This document shows positions 34,611-44,195 of a DNA stretch of 64,000 bases, one piece after another (positions within the stretch are counted from its first letter, which is position 1; every line of letters begins with the position of its first letter). Made by a program: the position numbers and the translations under genes. A model generated the notes under the pieces. It ran no database searches. It was given only the letters and a program-made list of their open reading frames with translations, and was not told where the DNA came from. Location: contig CAYXVG010000029.1 of NCBI GenBank assembly GCA_964468205.1, forward strand, positions 20,720-84,719. Direction: 5' to 3'. The stretch is from CAWELS01 sp964468205 (lineage in GTDB: Bacteria > Acidobacteriota > Terriglobia > Bryobacterales > Bryobacteraceae).

Positions 34611-35834
34611 TTACGAAGCGACAGCCTCCTTGCCGGTCCACCGGTAGCTTTTCCCGGTGCGGATGGCGAGTACGCCAAGCAGCAGTGGAAGAGTGGAGTA
34701 AACCCCCGTTTCCATATCCGTAAGAGGCTTCTCCCGCGACTTCACGCAGTCGAGAAAATTACGCACATGCGCCCGGTCCGCGGGCTGGCCGTGATGGCGG
34801 AAAGTGATGTTCGCGTTCTCATGGGCTGGCAGCGGGGCCGGCTCCCCGCGCCGCGCCCGCCGCGGGGTCGCCTTGTACGTGTAGCTGCTGCGGTTCACAT
34901 GCAGGGATCCGTCGCTTCCGTAGAAGTAATTGCCGCTCGTCGCGTCAAACTCCGCATTCGGCATGTAGCCGTTGGTGAACGACATGATGAAGCGGTCGTA
35001 CTGCCAGCTAATCATGAAGGAGTCCGGAAGCTGGTCCTTCTCGGGAACATCGGCCACGACGTATTGCGCCGAAGCGGTCACCGTTAGGGGCTCACGCGCG
35101 TGCAGGTACCAGTGGACGACATCGCCGATATGCACGCCCTGGTCGGTGACGATTCCTCCCGCGTAGTCGTAAAAAGCGCGCCAGAAACGATGGCGGCCGC
35201 GCGTGTAGCCATGCCGCGGCGCTGGTCCCTGGAAGAGCTCCCAGTCCAGGTCCGCCGGCGGATCCGTCGGTTCCTCGTGAGGCGTATTGTAGCTTCCCCG
35301 CCAATGCAGCGCGGCGTGATAGATGGCGCCGAACTTGCCTTCGTGCACCATCTTGGCGCAGCGCTGGAAGTGGTCCCAACTGCGCTGCTGCAAGCCCACC
35401 TGGACGACGCGTTTGTACTGATTCGCCGCGTCGATCATGGAGAAGCCTTCCGCGATATGGCGGCAGGCCGGCTTCTCCACATACACGTCCTTGCCTGCCC
35501 GGCACGCTTCAATCATCATCGCGGCGTGCCAGTGGTCCGGAGTGGCGACGAGCACGACATCAATGTCATTGCGCTCGAGCACCTGGCGGTAGTCGACGCA
35601 GGTCTCCACCTTGCCGGGCAACTTCTCCGCGGTCTCGTCGCGCCGCGGCTGGTATGCGTCGCACAGAATGGCTACCTGGCAATCGTCGTTGCCGGCGAGC
35701 ACCGTCGCCATGTAGCTGCCGCGAGTGCCCGTGCCGATTACCCCGGCGCGGATTCTGTCGTTGGCTCCAAAGGCTGACCGGGACATGGCGGCGGTCAGCC
35801 CGGATCCGATTAGAAACGAACGTCTGTTCATCAT
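34611..35834 (-). CDS. Exported Gfo/Idh/MocA-family oxidoreductase (second copy)
   Basis: The 407-residue protein has a Tat-type leader (MMNRRSFLIGSGLTAAMS), a Rossmann motif GVIGTGTRGSYM and the family EKP signature (DVYVEKPACRHIAEG). It resembles bacterial 'secreted dehydrogenase' paralogues abundant in Acidobacteria and Planctomycetes. The reaction is NAD(P)-linked oxidation, epimerisation or hydrolysis of a sugar; the substrate is unknown. ATG 35834 or 35831 gives the leader directly, with GGAG upstream. It is followed by the BASS transporter gene, a natural partner if the enzyme makes an organic acid. Confidence 0.9.
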   Translation of the reverse strand: MMNRRSFLIGSGLTAAMSRSAFGANDRIRAGVIGTGTRGSYMATVLAGNDDCQVAILCDAYQPRRDETAEKLPGKVETCVDYRQVLERNDIDVVLVATPDHWHAAMMIEACRAGKDVYVEKPACRHIAEGFSMIDAANQYKRVVQVGLQQRSWDHFQRCAKMVHEGKFGAIYHAALHWRGSYNTPHEEPTDPPADLDWELFQGPAPRHGYTRGRHRFWRAFYDYAGGIVTDQGVHIGDVVHWYLHAREPLTVTASAQYVVADVPEKDQLPDSFMISWQYDRFIMSFTNGYMPNAEFDATSGNYFYGSDGSLHVNRSSYTYKATPRRARRGEPAPLPAHENANITFRHHGQPADRAHVRNFLDCVKSREKPLTDMETGVYSTLPLLLGVLAIRTGKSYRWTGKEAVAS

Positions 35835-35938
35835 TGTTATGCAGGACTCCTGGTTGCGATACCTCGAAAACCTATCACGGTCCGCGCCGGGGTACAACTG
35901 CGCGTCGGGCTGTGCACGGCTCAGTATACTCGTAGCTG

Positions 35939-37921
35939 ATGTCGCGCATGACGCCGCCGCTCATGAGAATTGATTCGAGGTCCGCCCGCGTGCTGGCCGT
36001 CTTTCTTGCCGCCGCCCCGGCCTCTTTGGGCGCCGATGCGCCAGGGCGGCTCGAGTACAATAATCCCGGCCTCACCGTGGACCTCGGCGTGGGGCTCTGG
36101 GCCCAGCCTTTCCCGTTCGACTACGATGGCGACGGCGACCTCGACCTGGTGGTGTTGAGCGGCGGAAAGCCCGATGCGGGCATCTATTACTTCGAAAACA
36201 CCGGGTGCCAAGGCGAACCCTGCAAGATGCCCGTTTTCGAGCCGCCCGTCCGGAAGCCCGGGTACCAGAGGAACGCTCAGATCTCCATTCTGGAAGATGG
36301 ATACCGCATTCTGACGCCCGGCCGGGAGCACCCGCTTTTTCTCGATCGCGGCCTCGACGATGGGGCTCCGCTGCCGCTCGCAACCAGCGATGTCCACACC
36401 GCCAGCGGGCGGATACGCGCAGACCAATGGCGCTATGCAGACTATGACGGCGACGAGGATCTCGACCTGATTATCGGAATCGGCGACTGGACCAGCTACG
36501 GATGGGACGACGCCTACAATGATCAGGGCGAGTGGACCAACGGCCCGCTCCATGGGTACGTCTATCTCGTTCGCAACGAAGGGACAAATGACGCACCCCG
36601 ATATGCCGCGCCCGGGAAAGTACTCGCCGGCGGGAAACCGGTCGATGTCTACGGCATGCCGAGTCCGAACTTCGCCGATTTCGACGGCGACGGCGATCTG
36701 GATTTGATTTGCGGTGAATTCCTCGACGGTTTCACCTATTTCCGGAACATTGGTTCGCGCGAGCAGCCTGTTTACGAAGAGGGGCGCCGGTTGCCGGTCG
36801 CCATGGATCTCGAAATGATCACCCCCGTGGCCGTGGATTGGGACAGTGACGGCGACCCCGATCTGATCTGCGGAGACGAAGACGGCCGCGTCGCCTTCAT
36901 CGAGAACACCGGAGTGGGCGACGGTGATATCCCGCTGTTTCATCCGCCGCGTTACTTCCGCCAGAAAGCGGACGAAGTGAAGTTCGGCGCGCTGGTCACC
37001 CCTGCCAGCGTCGATTGGGACGGCGACGGCGACGAAGATCTGATTTGCGGTAATTCGGCCGGCTACATCGGCTTCATCGAAAATCTGGACGGCGGCAACC
37101 CGCCCCGGTGGGGCGCGCCTGTCAAGTTGCGGGCTGACGGCGTTCCCATCCGGATTCAGGCCGGCGCGAACGGCTCCATTCAGGGCCCCGCCGAAGCCAA
37201 GTGGGGCTACACGACCCTCACCGCGGCCGATTGGGACGCGGACGGGCTGCCCGACCTTGTGGTGAACTCCATCTGGGGCAGAATTGTCTGGTTCCGGAAC
37301 ATCGGCACACGTTCGCGGCCGCGGCTTGCGGCGGCCCGCCCGGTGCTCGTCGACTGGGGAGGGGCGCCGCGCTCGCCGGAATGGAACTGGTGGAGACCGG
37401 CTGCTGACGAACTGGTCACGCAGTGGCGCACCACTCCCGTGGCAGCGGACTGGAACAATGACGGACTCGCCGATCTGATCGTGCTGGACCATGAAGGCTA
37501 TCTGGCGCTATTTGAGCGGCGAGCGGACGGATTGCTAGAGCCTGGCCGCCGCGTTTTCACCGGCGAGGGCGGAGCTGAGTTCAAGGGAAGGCATGAACCG
37601 GTTTCCTCGGGCCCTGGGCTTCTTCGTCTCAACACGGGCCGCGCGGGGAGGAGCGGCCGCCGCAAGCTCTGTCTCGCCGATTGGGACGGCGACGGCAGAC
37701 CGGACCTGATGGTGAACAGCGTTAGTATCAACTTCCTACGAAATCTTGGGGATGGGCGCTTTCGGGACATGGGACCGGTGACCTCCCTGGAGTTGGCCGG
37801 ACACACCACCAGTCCCACCACGGTGGATTGGGATGGCGATGGAGCACGCGGCCTGCTGATAGGAGCCGAGGACGGCTTCCTCTATTACGTACCGAATCCG
37901 AACGGAGGCGCCCGGCGATGA
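35939..37921 (+). CDS. Exported FG-GAP/VCBS repeat protein
   Basis: The 660-residue protein begins with a signal-like stretch (ARVLAVFLAAAPASLGA). It then has many Asp-rich calcium loops such as DYDGDGDLDLVV, DYDGDEDLDLII, DFDGDGDLDLIC, DWDSDGDPDLIC and DWDADGLPDLVV, spread over the whole length. This predicts a beta-propeller that probably binds a glycan or another protein. There is no UnbV domain. Its stop overlaps the sulfatase start by 4 nt (ATGA), so the two proteins are made together. A shorter start at ATG 35963 is possible. Confidence 0.88.
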   Translation: MSRMTPPLMRIDSRSARVLAVFLAAAPASLGADAPGRLEYNNPGLTVDLGVGLWAQPFPFDYDGDGDLDLVVLSGGKPDAGIYYFENTGCQGEPCKMPVFEPPVRKPGYQRNAQISILEDGYRILTPGREHPLFLDRGLDDGAPLPLATSDVHTASGRIRADQWRYADYDGDEDLDLIIGIGDWTSYGWDDAYNDQGEWTNGPLHGYVYLVRNEGTNDAPRYAAPGKVLAGGKPVDVYGMPSPNFADFDGDGDLDLICGEFLDGFTYFRNIGSREQPVYEEGRRLPVAMDLEMITPVAVDWDSDGDPDLICGDEDGRVAFIENTGVGDGDIPLFHPPRYFRQKADEVKFGALVTPASVDWDGDGDEDLICGNSAGYIGFIENLDGGNPPRWGAPVKLRADGVPIRIQAGANGSIQGPAEAKWGYTTLTAADWDADGLPDLVVNSIWGRIVWFRNIGTRSRPRLAAARPVLVDWGGAPRSPEWNWWRPAADELVTQWRTTPVAADWNNDGLADLIVLDHEGYLALFERRADGLLEPGRRVFTGEGGAEFKGRHEPVSSGPGLLRLNTGRAGRSGRRKLCLADWDGDGRPDLMVNSVSINFLRNLGDGRFRDMGPVTSLELAGHTTSPTTVDWDGDGARGLLIGAEDGFLYYVPNPNGGARR

Positions 37922-39369
37922 AGAGGTTCCCTGTTGCCACTCGTGCTCTGGCCGCTCTCGGAGCCGTGATGCTCTTTGCCGGCGCCGCGCCAGCCGCGGC
38001 CCCGAACATCCTGCTGATCCTGGCAGACGACATGGCCTGGTCTGACCTCGGCTGCTACGGCAGCGCGGCGTGTGAGACGCCGCGGCTTGACCGGTTGGCG
38101 GCGGAGGGCATGCGTTTCACTGACGCCTATGCCGCCGCGCCGCTTTGCTCACCCTCGCGAGCCGCTCTGCTGACGGGAAAGTCTCCGGCCCGCCTCGGGT
38201 TCGAGTTTGTCACCAAATGGGAGACGGATCGCCCGATTCAATGGCCGGAGCACAAGGTGAAGCCGCCGCCCTACAAGCTCAATCTGCCACTCGATGAATT
38301 GACCATCGCCGAACTGCTCGGCGATGCCGGCTACGAGACGGGGCTGGTGGGCAAGTGGCACCTGAACTCCCATCACGAGTTCTATAACGGTTGGTCGCCG
38401 ATCTTCGGACCGCGGCACCAGGGTTTCCAGTATGCCGTGGAGACTTTCGGCTCCCACCCGTGGGGTTACCGGGGCGTCGAAGAGCCGTCCTTCGACGACT
38501 TTCCGCGGGGAACCTACGCACCCGACGATCTGACTGATGCCGCCATCCGGTTTCTCGACAAGCGGGACCGGGGCAGGCCCTTCCTCCTGTTTGTTTCGCA
38601 CTATTACGTGCATACGCCGGTGAGGTCCCGGGGGAGCTGGCTCGATCGGAAGTACCGGCGGAAGCTCGGAGCCAACGCCCCCAGAGAACGGGTGCTCTAC
38701 GGCGGGTTTGTCGAAACGCTGGATCACCACATCGGGCGTCTGCTGGACGCCCTCGATCGCGCCGGCGACACCAGGAATACCGTGGTTATCTTCACATCCG
38801 ACAACGGAGGCCATCCGGAATACGCCGTGAACGCGCCGCTGCGGGGCAGCAAGTGGCATCTCTACGAAGGCGGAATCCGCGCGCCGCTCATCGTCCGCTG
38901 GCCCGGCCGGGTGGAGCCGGGGACCACCAACAGCTCTATCGTACTGGGGACGGACATCTTCACAACCATTGCGGAAGTGGCGGGCGTCTCTCCCCCAGAG
39001 TCTCAAGGGCTGGATGGCGTCAGTTTCGTTCCCGCGTTGCGAGGGGAGCCACTGAGGCGCTCCATGCCGGCAGTCTGGCATTTCCCCTATTACCACCCGG
39101 AGAAAGGCTATCCGGAGCAGGCTGATGAGGCCGGCGTCGGCGATCCGTTCGTTGCCAAAACCCGCCCGCTATCGGCGATTCGCGAAGGGAAGTACAAACT
39201 GCTTTATTTGCACGAGGACGAGTCTGTCGAGCTCTACGACCTTTCGGCCGACATTCGTGAACAACGGAACCTGAGCCGCCGGCTTCCCGGCAGAGCCACG
39301 GAGTTGCGGGCGAGACTGCTTGCTTACCTCGACAGCGTCAATGCGCGTATGCCGGCCCGCCTCCCGTAA
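37918..39369 (+). CDS. Secreted arylsulfatase-type sulfatase
   Basis: The 483-residue protein has a signal peptide (RALAALGAVMLFAGAAPAAA) and a complete sulfatase active-site motif, LCSPSRAALLTGKSPAR. Its Cys would be converted to formylglycine before export; no maturase is in the window. Metal motifs ILADDMAWSDLGCYG and FTSDNGGHPEY are also present. Such enzymes release sulfate from sulfated sugars or aryl sulfates. The gene overlaps the FG-GAP protein gene by 4 nt, suggesting the propeller binds the same polymer or holds the enzyme at the surface. Confidence 0.93.
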   Translation: MKRFPVATRALAALGAVMLFAGAAPAAAPNILLILADDMAWSDLGCYGSAACETPRLDRLAAEGMRFTDAYAAAPLCSPSRAALLTGKSPARLGFEFVTKWETDRPIQWPEHKVKPPPYKLNLPLDELTIAELLGDAGYETGLVGKWHLNSHHEFYNGWSPIFGPRHQGFQYAVETFGSHPWGYRGVEEPSFDDFPRGTYAPDDLTDAAIRFLDKRDRGRPFLLFVSHYYVHTPVRSRGSWLDRKYRRKLGANAPRERVLYGGFVETLDHHIGRLLDALDRAGDTRNTVVIFTSDNGGHPEYAVNAPLRGSKWHLYEGGIRAPLIVRWPGRVEPGTTNSSIVLGTDIFTTIAEVAGVSPPESQGLDGVSFVPALRGEPLRRSMPAVWHFPYYHPEKGYPEQADEAGVGDPFVAKTRPLSAIREGKYKLLYLHEDESVELYDLSADIREQRNLSRRLPGRATELRARLLAYLDSVNARMPARLP

Positions 39370-39410
39370 CACCAGCGAATCAGGTATCGTTACCGGGAGG
39401 GAGGTCATTG

Positions 39411-40259
39411 ATGATAACCACACGACGTTCGCTTCTGGCGGCCTTCGCGGCCAACACCTTCGCGCTGGCGCAGACACGCGCGGCGGTGAAACGCTACGTG
39501 CGTTTTGAGCAGCAGGGGAAAACGCGCTTTGGGAGGCTGGAGGGCGACGAGATCCGTGAGATTAGCGGCGACTTATTCGGCGCCCATTTGGAAACGGGGC
39601 AGTCCGTGAACCTCGCGGATGTGAAGCTGCGCTACCCGGTGGATCCGCCGAAGGTGCTTGCCGTGGGTCTGAACTACAAAAGCCATATCGGCGACAACCC
39701 CGTTCCCACGAATCCCGAGATCTTCTACAAGCCGGCCAGCGCTCTGCAGGATCCCGGTGGCCCGATCGTGATACCGCCCGGCTCGAAGGACCTCCACTAC
39801 GAAGCCGAGTTCGTCATCGTGATGGGCAAGCGCGCCCGCAAAGTTTCCGCCGGCGAGGCGCCGGGCTGCATTCTCGGCTATACCTGCGGCAATGACGTCT
39901 CGGACCGCAACTGGCAGAACGGCACCGTGGACAAGAAGCCGGATCTGCAATGGTGGCGCGCCAAGGGTTCGGATACGTTTGCGCCCCTCGGCCCGTGCAT
40001 CGCGGTGGGCCTGGATTACTCCAAGTCGCGCATCCGATTGCGGCTGAACGGCGAGGTAAAACAGGACCAATTGGTGAGCGATCTGCTGTTCGGACCGCCG
40101 GAGATCGTCAGCTTCGTCAGCCGGTACGTTACGCTCGAACCCGGCGACGTGATTTACACCGGCACGCCCGGCAGGACCAGCGCCATGAAACCCGGCGACA
40201 CTGTGGAGGTGGAGATCGACGGCATCGGGGTGCTGCGCAACCCGGTGGTAGCGGGATAG
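39411..40259 (+). CDS. FAH-family hydrolase with an export-type leader
   Basis: The 282-residue protein matches the fumarylacetoacetate hydrolase/isomerase fold: VLAVGLNYKSH, EIFYKPASALQDPGGPIVIP, YEAEFVIVMG (metal ligands Glu, Glu) and DVIYTGTPGRTSAMKPGD. Family members cleave or isomerise acyl-pyruvate-type intermediates of aromatic or sugar breakdown and are normally cytosolic. This one begins MITTRRSLLAAFAANTFALA, a Tat-like leader. A strong GGGAGGGAGG precedes ATG 39411. It follows the sulfatase gene by 41 nt and may belong to its operon. The leader could also be a non-cleaved N-terminal helix. Confidence 0.85.
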   Translation: MITTRRSLLAAFAANTFALAQTRAAVKRYVRFEQQGKTRFGRLEGDEIREISGDLFGAHLETGQSVNLADVKLRYPVDPPKVLAVGLNYKSHIGDNPVPTNPEIFYKPASALQDPGGPIVIPPGSKDLHYEAEFVIVMGKRARKVSAGEAPGCILGYTCGNDVSDRNWQNGTVDKKPDLQWWRAKGSDTFAPLGPCIAVGLDYSKSRIRLRLNGEVKQDQLVSDLLFGPPEIVSFVSRYVTLEPGDVIYTGTPGRTSAMKPGDTVEVEIDGIGVLRNPVVAG

Positions 40260-40286
40260 AAGACTCCTCCGGGCATTCAAAAAGAA

Positions 40287-40319
40287 GGGCCAGAGCGCGT
40301 GTTTGACACGCTCCGGCCC
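40287..40319. terminator. Terminator hairpin between convergent FAH and receptor genes
   Basis: GGGCC, GAGC and GTGT on the left arm pair with ACAC, GCTC and GGCCC on the right, with one mismatch and one 2-nt bulge, around a TTG loop. It fills the gap between the two stops and probably acts in both directions. Confidence 0.6.
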
Positions 40320-40340
40320 AGAGAACAACAGAAGGCAAAC

Positions 40341-43300
40341 TCAGTAGTACAACTTCAATCCGAACTGAATAATGCGTGCCCGCTCGGCGCCGGTAATGGT
40401 GCCGAAGTTGGCGTTACCGAAGGTGGTTGCCGGGTTGCCGAAGTTCACCTGGTTGAGTGCGTTGAACATCTCCGTCCGGAACTGCAGCTTGAACCGCTCT
40501 GTAAGCTGGAAATCTTTCAGGATCGAGAGGTCCCAGGTGTGTAGCGGAGGCCCGAAGTTATCCGGCAGGAACCGTCCGACGTTGCCGAACGTGTACTGCG
40601 GCGCGTCCACGAAGGCAGCCGGATTGAACCAGCCGTAGATCCGCTCCTTCGTCGAACCCTCGGTGGCGCTCGAAATACCGGTCGAGTTCGGCCGCTGTCC
40701 GCCTCCCATGGAAGCCGTCGTGTTCGACCGCGAACCGATCGAAATCGGCGTGCCGGACTGGATGGACGCAATCCCGTTCACTATCCACCCCCCGGCCACA
40801 TGGTTCACCCAGCCGCCCTGGTTCAGCATCTGTTTGCCCTGGCCGAACGGCAGCTCCCACTGGAAGTTGAACGCCAGCACGTGCGGTACGTGAATCGCCG
40901 AAAGGGAACGGTCCAGGAACTTCTTGTTGTTGTTGGTATAGCCCGGGTTCTGGTCGCCCAAGAAGCCGGCCACCGACGAGACGTCATCGATTGCTTTCGA
41001 CCACGTGTACGCTACCAGGAACTGTAGCCCGCTAGAGTAACGTTTCCGGAACTTGGTCTGCAACGCATGATAGCTCGAGTGCGCCTGCGCGCCCCATACT
41101 TGTGTCATGCCAGTCAGCCACGGGAACGGACGGATTAACTGCCCGTAGGTGGTCGTCTTCTTCCCGATGCTGGACGTTGCCGGCAACACCCCGAAGAACG
41201 GGTTGTTCACCGTCTGTGAAAGCTGGGAACCCAGCGACAAATACTCATCCGGAAGCTGGTTCCACTGCGAGTTCGCCTGCAGTTTCACCCCGCTGTTGCC
41301 AGCGTAGGCCACGTCGAACAGCATGTTATTGGCGATCTCATACTGCACGTTAAAGTTCCACTGCGCCGAGTACGGTACCCGGTCAAACCGCATGTTGCCG
41401 TTGATGCCCTGGCCGACAAACGTGAGCAAGCCGTTCTGGCCGTTCTCGGGCGCGTTGAAACCGTCCGGGAAGGGATCCTGGATGTTCGTAAATGGGGTGC
41501 GGCCGCCATCGATCGAGGATGTGTAAGGCGTAATCGCGTTGAAGCCCAGGGCGCCCGCGTTCGTCGCGTTCGGGCCAAAGCCGGTCGTAGGGGCGTAGAA
41601 TATGCCGATACCGGATCGCAATACCAGCCGGTCCGTGAGCTTGTAGGCGAGGCCAATGCGCGGAGCGAAGTTATTCCAGTCCTTATCCTTGATCCCTCGC
41701 GGCGCGCCCGGCGTCCGTGAACCCGCAAACACGATCCCGCCCTGGAACGGTCCCAGCGGCGGAGCCTCCAGTGGAATCTGAGCTTCGGTGTCAAACCAAC
41801 TCGCCCGGTCAAACCGCTCCGTCTGCGGGAAGTCTATGTCCCACCGCAGGCCGAGGTTCAAGGTCAGGCGGTTGTTCACCCGCCAGTCGTCCTGAAGATA
41901 AAGAGCCGTGTACTTTACTTGAAGCGCCAAAATGGGTTCGCTCCGGATCTGCCCGCTCGCGGGCAGCCCCAGCAACATCGACGCCACGCCGTCGCCGCCG
42001 CCGCTCTTGTTGAACACCTTCCGCGTCCATCCGTCATTGAATGTGTAAGTTCCAGATGGGTTGTTTGGCCGGGAGTTCGAGACGCGGTTCAAACGGTAGA
42101 CACCGCCCAGTTTAATCGTGTGGCTGCCGATGAGCCTCGAGGCGTCGCCAGTCCACGTATGCGTTTCAAACTTATTGCCGATGATGTAGGAGCTCTCCGG
42201 ACCCATCCGCTGGTATCCCTGCACGTTGATGGTCGGAAACAGCGGAAACTGCGCTGCCGCGTCCACGTAGCTCGGGAAACCGAGTTCGCTCGGCAGTGGC
42301 GTGTACTCCTCGCGCGGCCAGCGCGGGTTCGCGTGGTAGGCGTAGCCATAGTTGCCGTGTAGAATCCACCCGCGGAACATATATGTGTCGTCCAGCGTGA
42401 CGCTGCGATTCCTACCGCCCGCGAATCCGGGTGTCGGTGCGGCCGCCGTTCCGAACGTATCCGCCTGCGTCGTCAGGTCCTGATCGTAGGAGAACCTCCC
42501 GAAAAGATTCTGCCGGTCCGAAATACGGCGGTCGATCTTCGTCGAAACTGAGTTCCGGGTTGCCCGGCTGCCCGACTGGGTGAAGTAGTTGTTAATCACC
42601 CCGGCTTTGTTTGCCCGCGGGTAGAACGAGAGCAGGTTCTTGCCGAGCGCGTTCTGCTGCGAACCGGGGATGATATTCCCCGCGAATGGCGATCGCTCGC
42701 CGTTGCTCTGGATTGTCGCGGGATCGTAGATCACGTTCTTGATCTCACTGAAGTCCCCCTGCTGCATCTTGTCCGTCGGCACTGTAAGCGTCGCCGAGCC
42801 CGGGTTCACCGTCCGGCGGCCCTCATAGTTCACAAAGAAGAACGTCGTCTGCCGCGACGGCGTCAGCGGCCCGCCCGCGGTCGCCCCAAACTGATTAAAG
42901 CGGAACGGCGCCTTCCCTCTTCCGTTCAAATTGTTGAAAAACCCGTTGGCGTCGACCTTATCGTTCCGCAGAAACTCGTACACCACGCCGTGAAAATCGC
43001 TGGTACCCGAACGGTGCACCATGTTCACCACCGCGCCACCCGTCCGGCCGTACTCCGCCGACAGGCTGTTGGTCTGCACCTTAAACTCCTGCACCGCATC
43101 TGGTGATGGCACGTACGCCGGCTGGTTGTAGCCCATCACTTCTTGCGGCGAGCCGTCGAGCATGATCGAGCTCGAAACATTCCGCCCGCCATTGGCCGAG
43201 AAGCCGTTCGAACCGATGCTGCCCGATCCCGACGTCTGGTTCCGGTACGCCGAGTTTGTTGTGATGCCCGGCGTCAGCGCCACCAACTGCAGCACGTTCC

Positions 43301-43772
43301 GTCCGTTCAGCGGAAGGTTTTCGGTGGTAATCGAATTCACCACCTCGCCCAACGTCGAGCTTGCCGTTTCGAGCAGCGGCGTCTCCGCCGTCACCTCCAC
43401 GGTCTCGGCGAGGTCGCCCACCTCGAGCGTAACTGTGATTTCGGCCACTTGCGCCACGTTCAGTGTCAACTCCGGCCGCTCGTACTTCTTGAATCCGGGC
43501 GCCTCCGCCGTCAGGCTGTAGTTGCCCGGCGGAATCTGCTGGATCACGTAGACACCTGCTTCGTTGGTCTCTGTCGTCCAGGCCCGGCCCTGGCCAACAT
43601 TTGTCAGCGTTAACGTCACTCCCGGAATAACCGCCCCCGTGCTGTCTTGCACGGCTCCGGTCAATGTCGCGCCGGACTGCCCCCAGACGGGGACAAAAGC
43701 CGCTAACAGCAGTACAATCACGGCCGCGGCCAGGCGCACCTGTAAGAGGATATCGATTCCTCGTCTCAACAT
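40341..43772 (-). CDS. TonB-dependent receptor with carboxypeptidase-regulatory-like domain
   Basis: The 1,143-residue outer-membrane protein has a long signal sequence and an N-terminal carboxypeptidase-regulatory-like beta domain (about residues 33-118: GAVQDSTGAVIPGVTLTLTN). A plug domain follows (around ETPLLETASSTLGEVVNS and LPLNGRNVLQLVALTPGI), then a barrel ending in the aromatic GLKLYY typical of outer-membrane strands. This Oar-like layout is very common in Acidobacteria. Such receptors import oligosaccharides or peptides using TonB energy. AAGGAG precedes the ATG by 8 nt. No SusD-like partner is present. Confidence 0.93.
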   Translation of the reverse strand: MLRRGIDILLQVRLAAAVIVLLLAAFVPVWGQSGATLTGAVQDSTGAVIPGVTLTLTNVGQGRAWTTETNEAGVYVIQQIPPGNYSLTAEAPGFKKYERPELTLNVAQVAEITVTLEVGDLAETVEVTAETPLLETASSTLGEVVNSITTENLPLNGRNVLQLVALTPGITTNSAYRNQTSGSGSIGSNGFSANGGRNVSSSIMLDGSPQEVMGYNQPAYVPSPDAVQEFKVQTNSLSAEYGRTGGAVVNMVHRSGTSDFHGVVYEFLRNDKVDANGFFNNLNGRGKAPFRFNQFGATAGGPLTPSRQTTFFFVNYEGRRTVNPGSATLTVPTDKMQQGDFSEIKNVIYDPATIQSNGERSPFAGNIIPGSQQNALGKNLLSFYPRANKAGVINNYFTQSGSRATRNSVSTKIDRRISDRQNLFGRFSYDQDLTTQADTFGTAAAPTPGFAGGRNRSVTLDDTYMFRGWILHGNYGYAYHANPRWPREEYTPLPSELGFPSYVDAAAQFPLFPTINVQGYQRMGPESSYIIGNKFETHTWTGDASRLIGSHTIKLGGVYRLNRVSNSRPNNPSGTYTFNDGWTRKVFNKSGGGDGVASMLLGLPASGQIRSEPILALQVKYTALYLQDDWRVNNRLTLNLGLRWDIDFPQTERFDRASWFDTEAQIPLEAPPLGPFQGGIVFAGSRTPGAPRGIKDKDWNNFAPRIGLAYKLTDRLVLRSGIGIFYAPTTGFGPNATNAGALGFNAITPYTSSIDGGRTPFTNIQDPFPDGFNAPENGQNGLLTFVGQGINGNMRFDRVPYSAQWNFNVQYEIANNMLFDVAYAGNSGVKLQANSQWNQLPDEYLSLGSQLSQTVNNPFFGVLPATSSIGKKTTTYGQLIRPFPWLTGMTQVWGAQAHSSYHALQTKFRKRYSSGLQFLVAYTWSKAIDDVSSVAGFLGDQNPGYTNNNKKFLDRSLSAIHVPHVLAFNFQWELPFGQGKQMLNQGGWVNHVAGGWIVNGIASIQSGTPISIGSRSNTTASMGGGQRPNSTGISSATEGSTKERIYGWFNPAAFVDAPQYTFGNVGRFLPDNFGPPLHTWDLSILKDFQLTERFKLQFRTEMFNALNQVNFGNPATTFGNANFGTITGAERARIIQFGLKLYY

Positions 43773-44195
43773 TTTAGGTCTCCTTACGAACTACGATCAG
43801 ACTAACCAGCACCCGCACTTCTGGTGCAGCTATGTTGATCGTATTGCGGCTGGATGGAAGTTGATATCCCCCGGATACACTATTTCTAAGCCATTTGATA
43901 GGGGATATAGAATACCGAATTGTGCTCGGTTGTTGCTCTTTCTGAACAGCGAGGTTACGACAATCGGAGAATCACGTGAGTTGGCAAGGGCTTGCTAGGT
44001 TATTAATGATGCTATAGTTCAAAAGTCTTTACCTGCATGGCCGGCAATGCATCGCAAGCGGCATAACCTCCCCCAATAGTCAGATTGCTGAAAGCATTCA
44101 GGATCCCCTTCTCAGTCCAGAGGCGCCGGGCGCCAAGCTTCTACCAGAGGACTAACGGATGTCCACTCTGTGCGGGTCAAACTCCCGCCCGAGCG
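43773..44195. other. Intergenic region upstream of the TonB-dependent receptor
   Basis: This is the only gene gap above 300 nt. It contains the receptor's ribosome binding site next to its ATG. An imperfect dyad, GCAC-TTCTG-GTGC, lies at about 43817-43829. The sequence is more AT-rich than the neighbourhood. No convincing sigma-70 promoter or open frame was found, so it is listed as probable leader/promoter DNA only. Confidence 0.5.

Noticed and set aside
35921..37492. A 523-codon minus-strand frame opposite the FG-GAP protein
   Set aside because: Same mirror effect; no ribosome binding site or domain, while the plus-strand protein has signal peptide and repeats.
43773..44195. A hidden gene in the largest gap
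   Set aside because: Short frames in it have no ribosome binding site, no domain and composition unlike the neighbours; it is best read as leader or promoter DNA.
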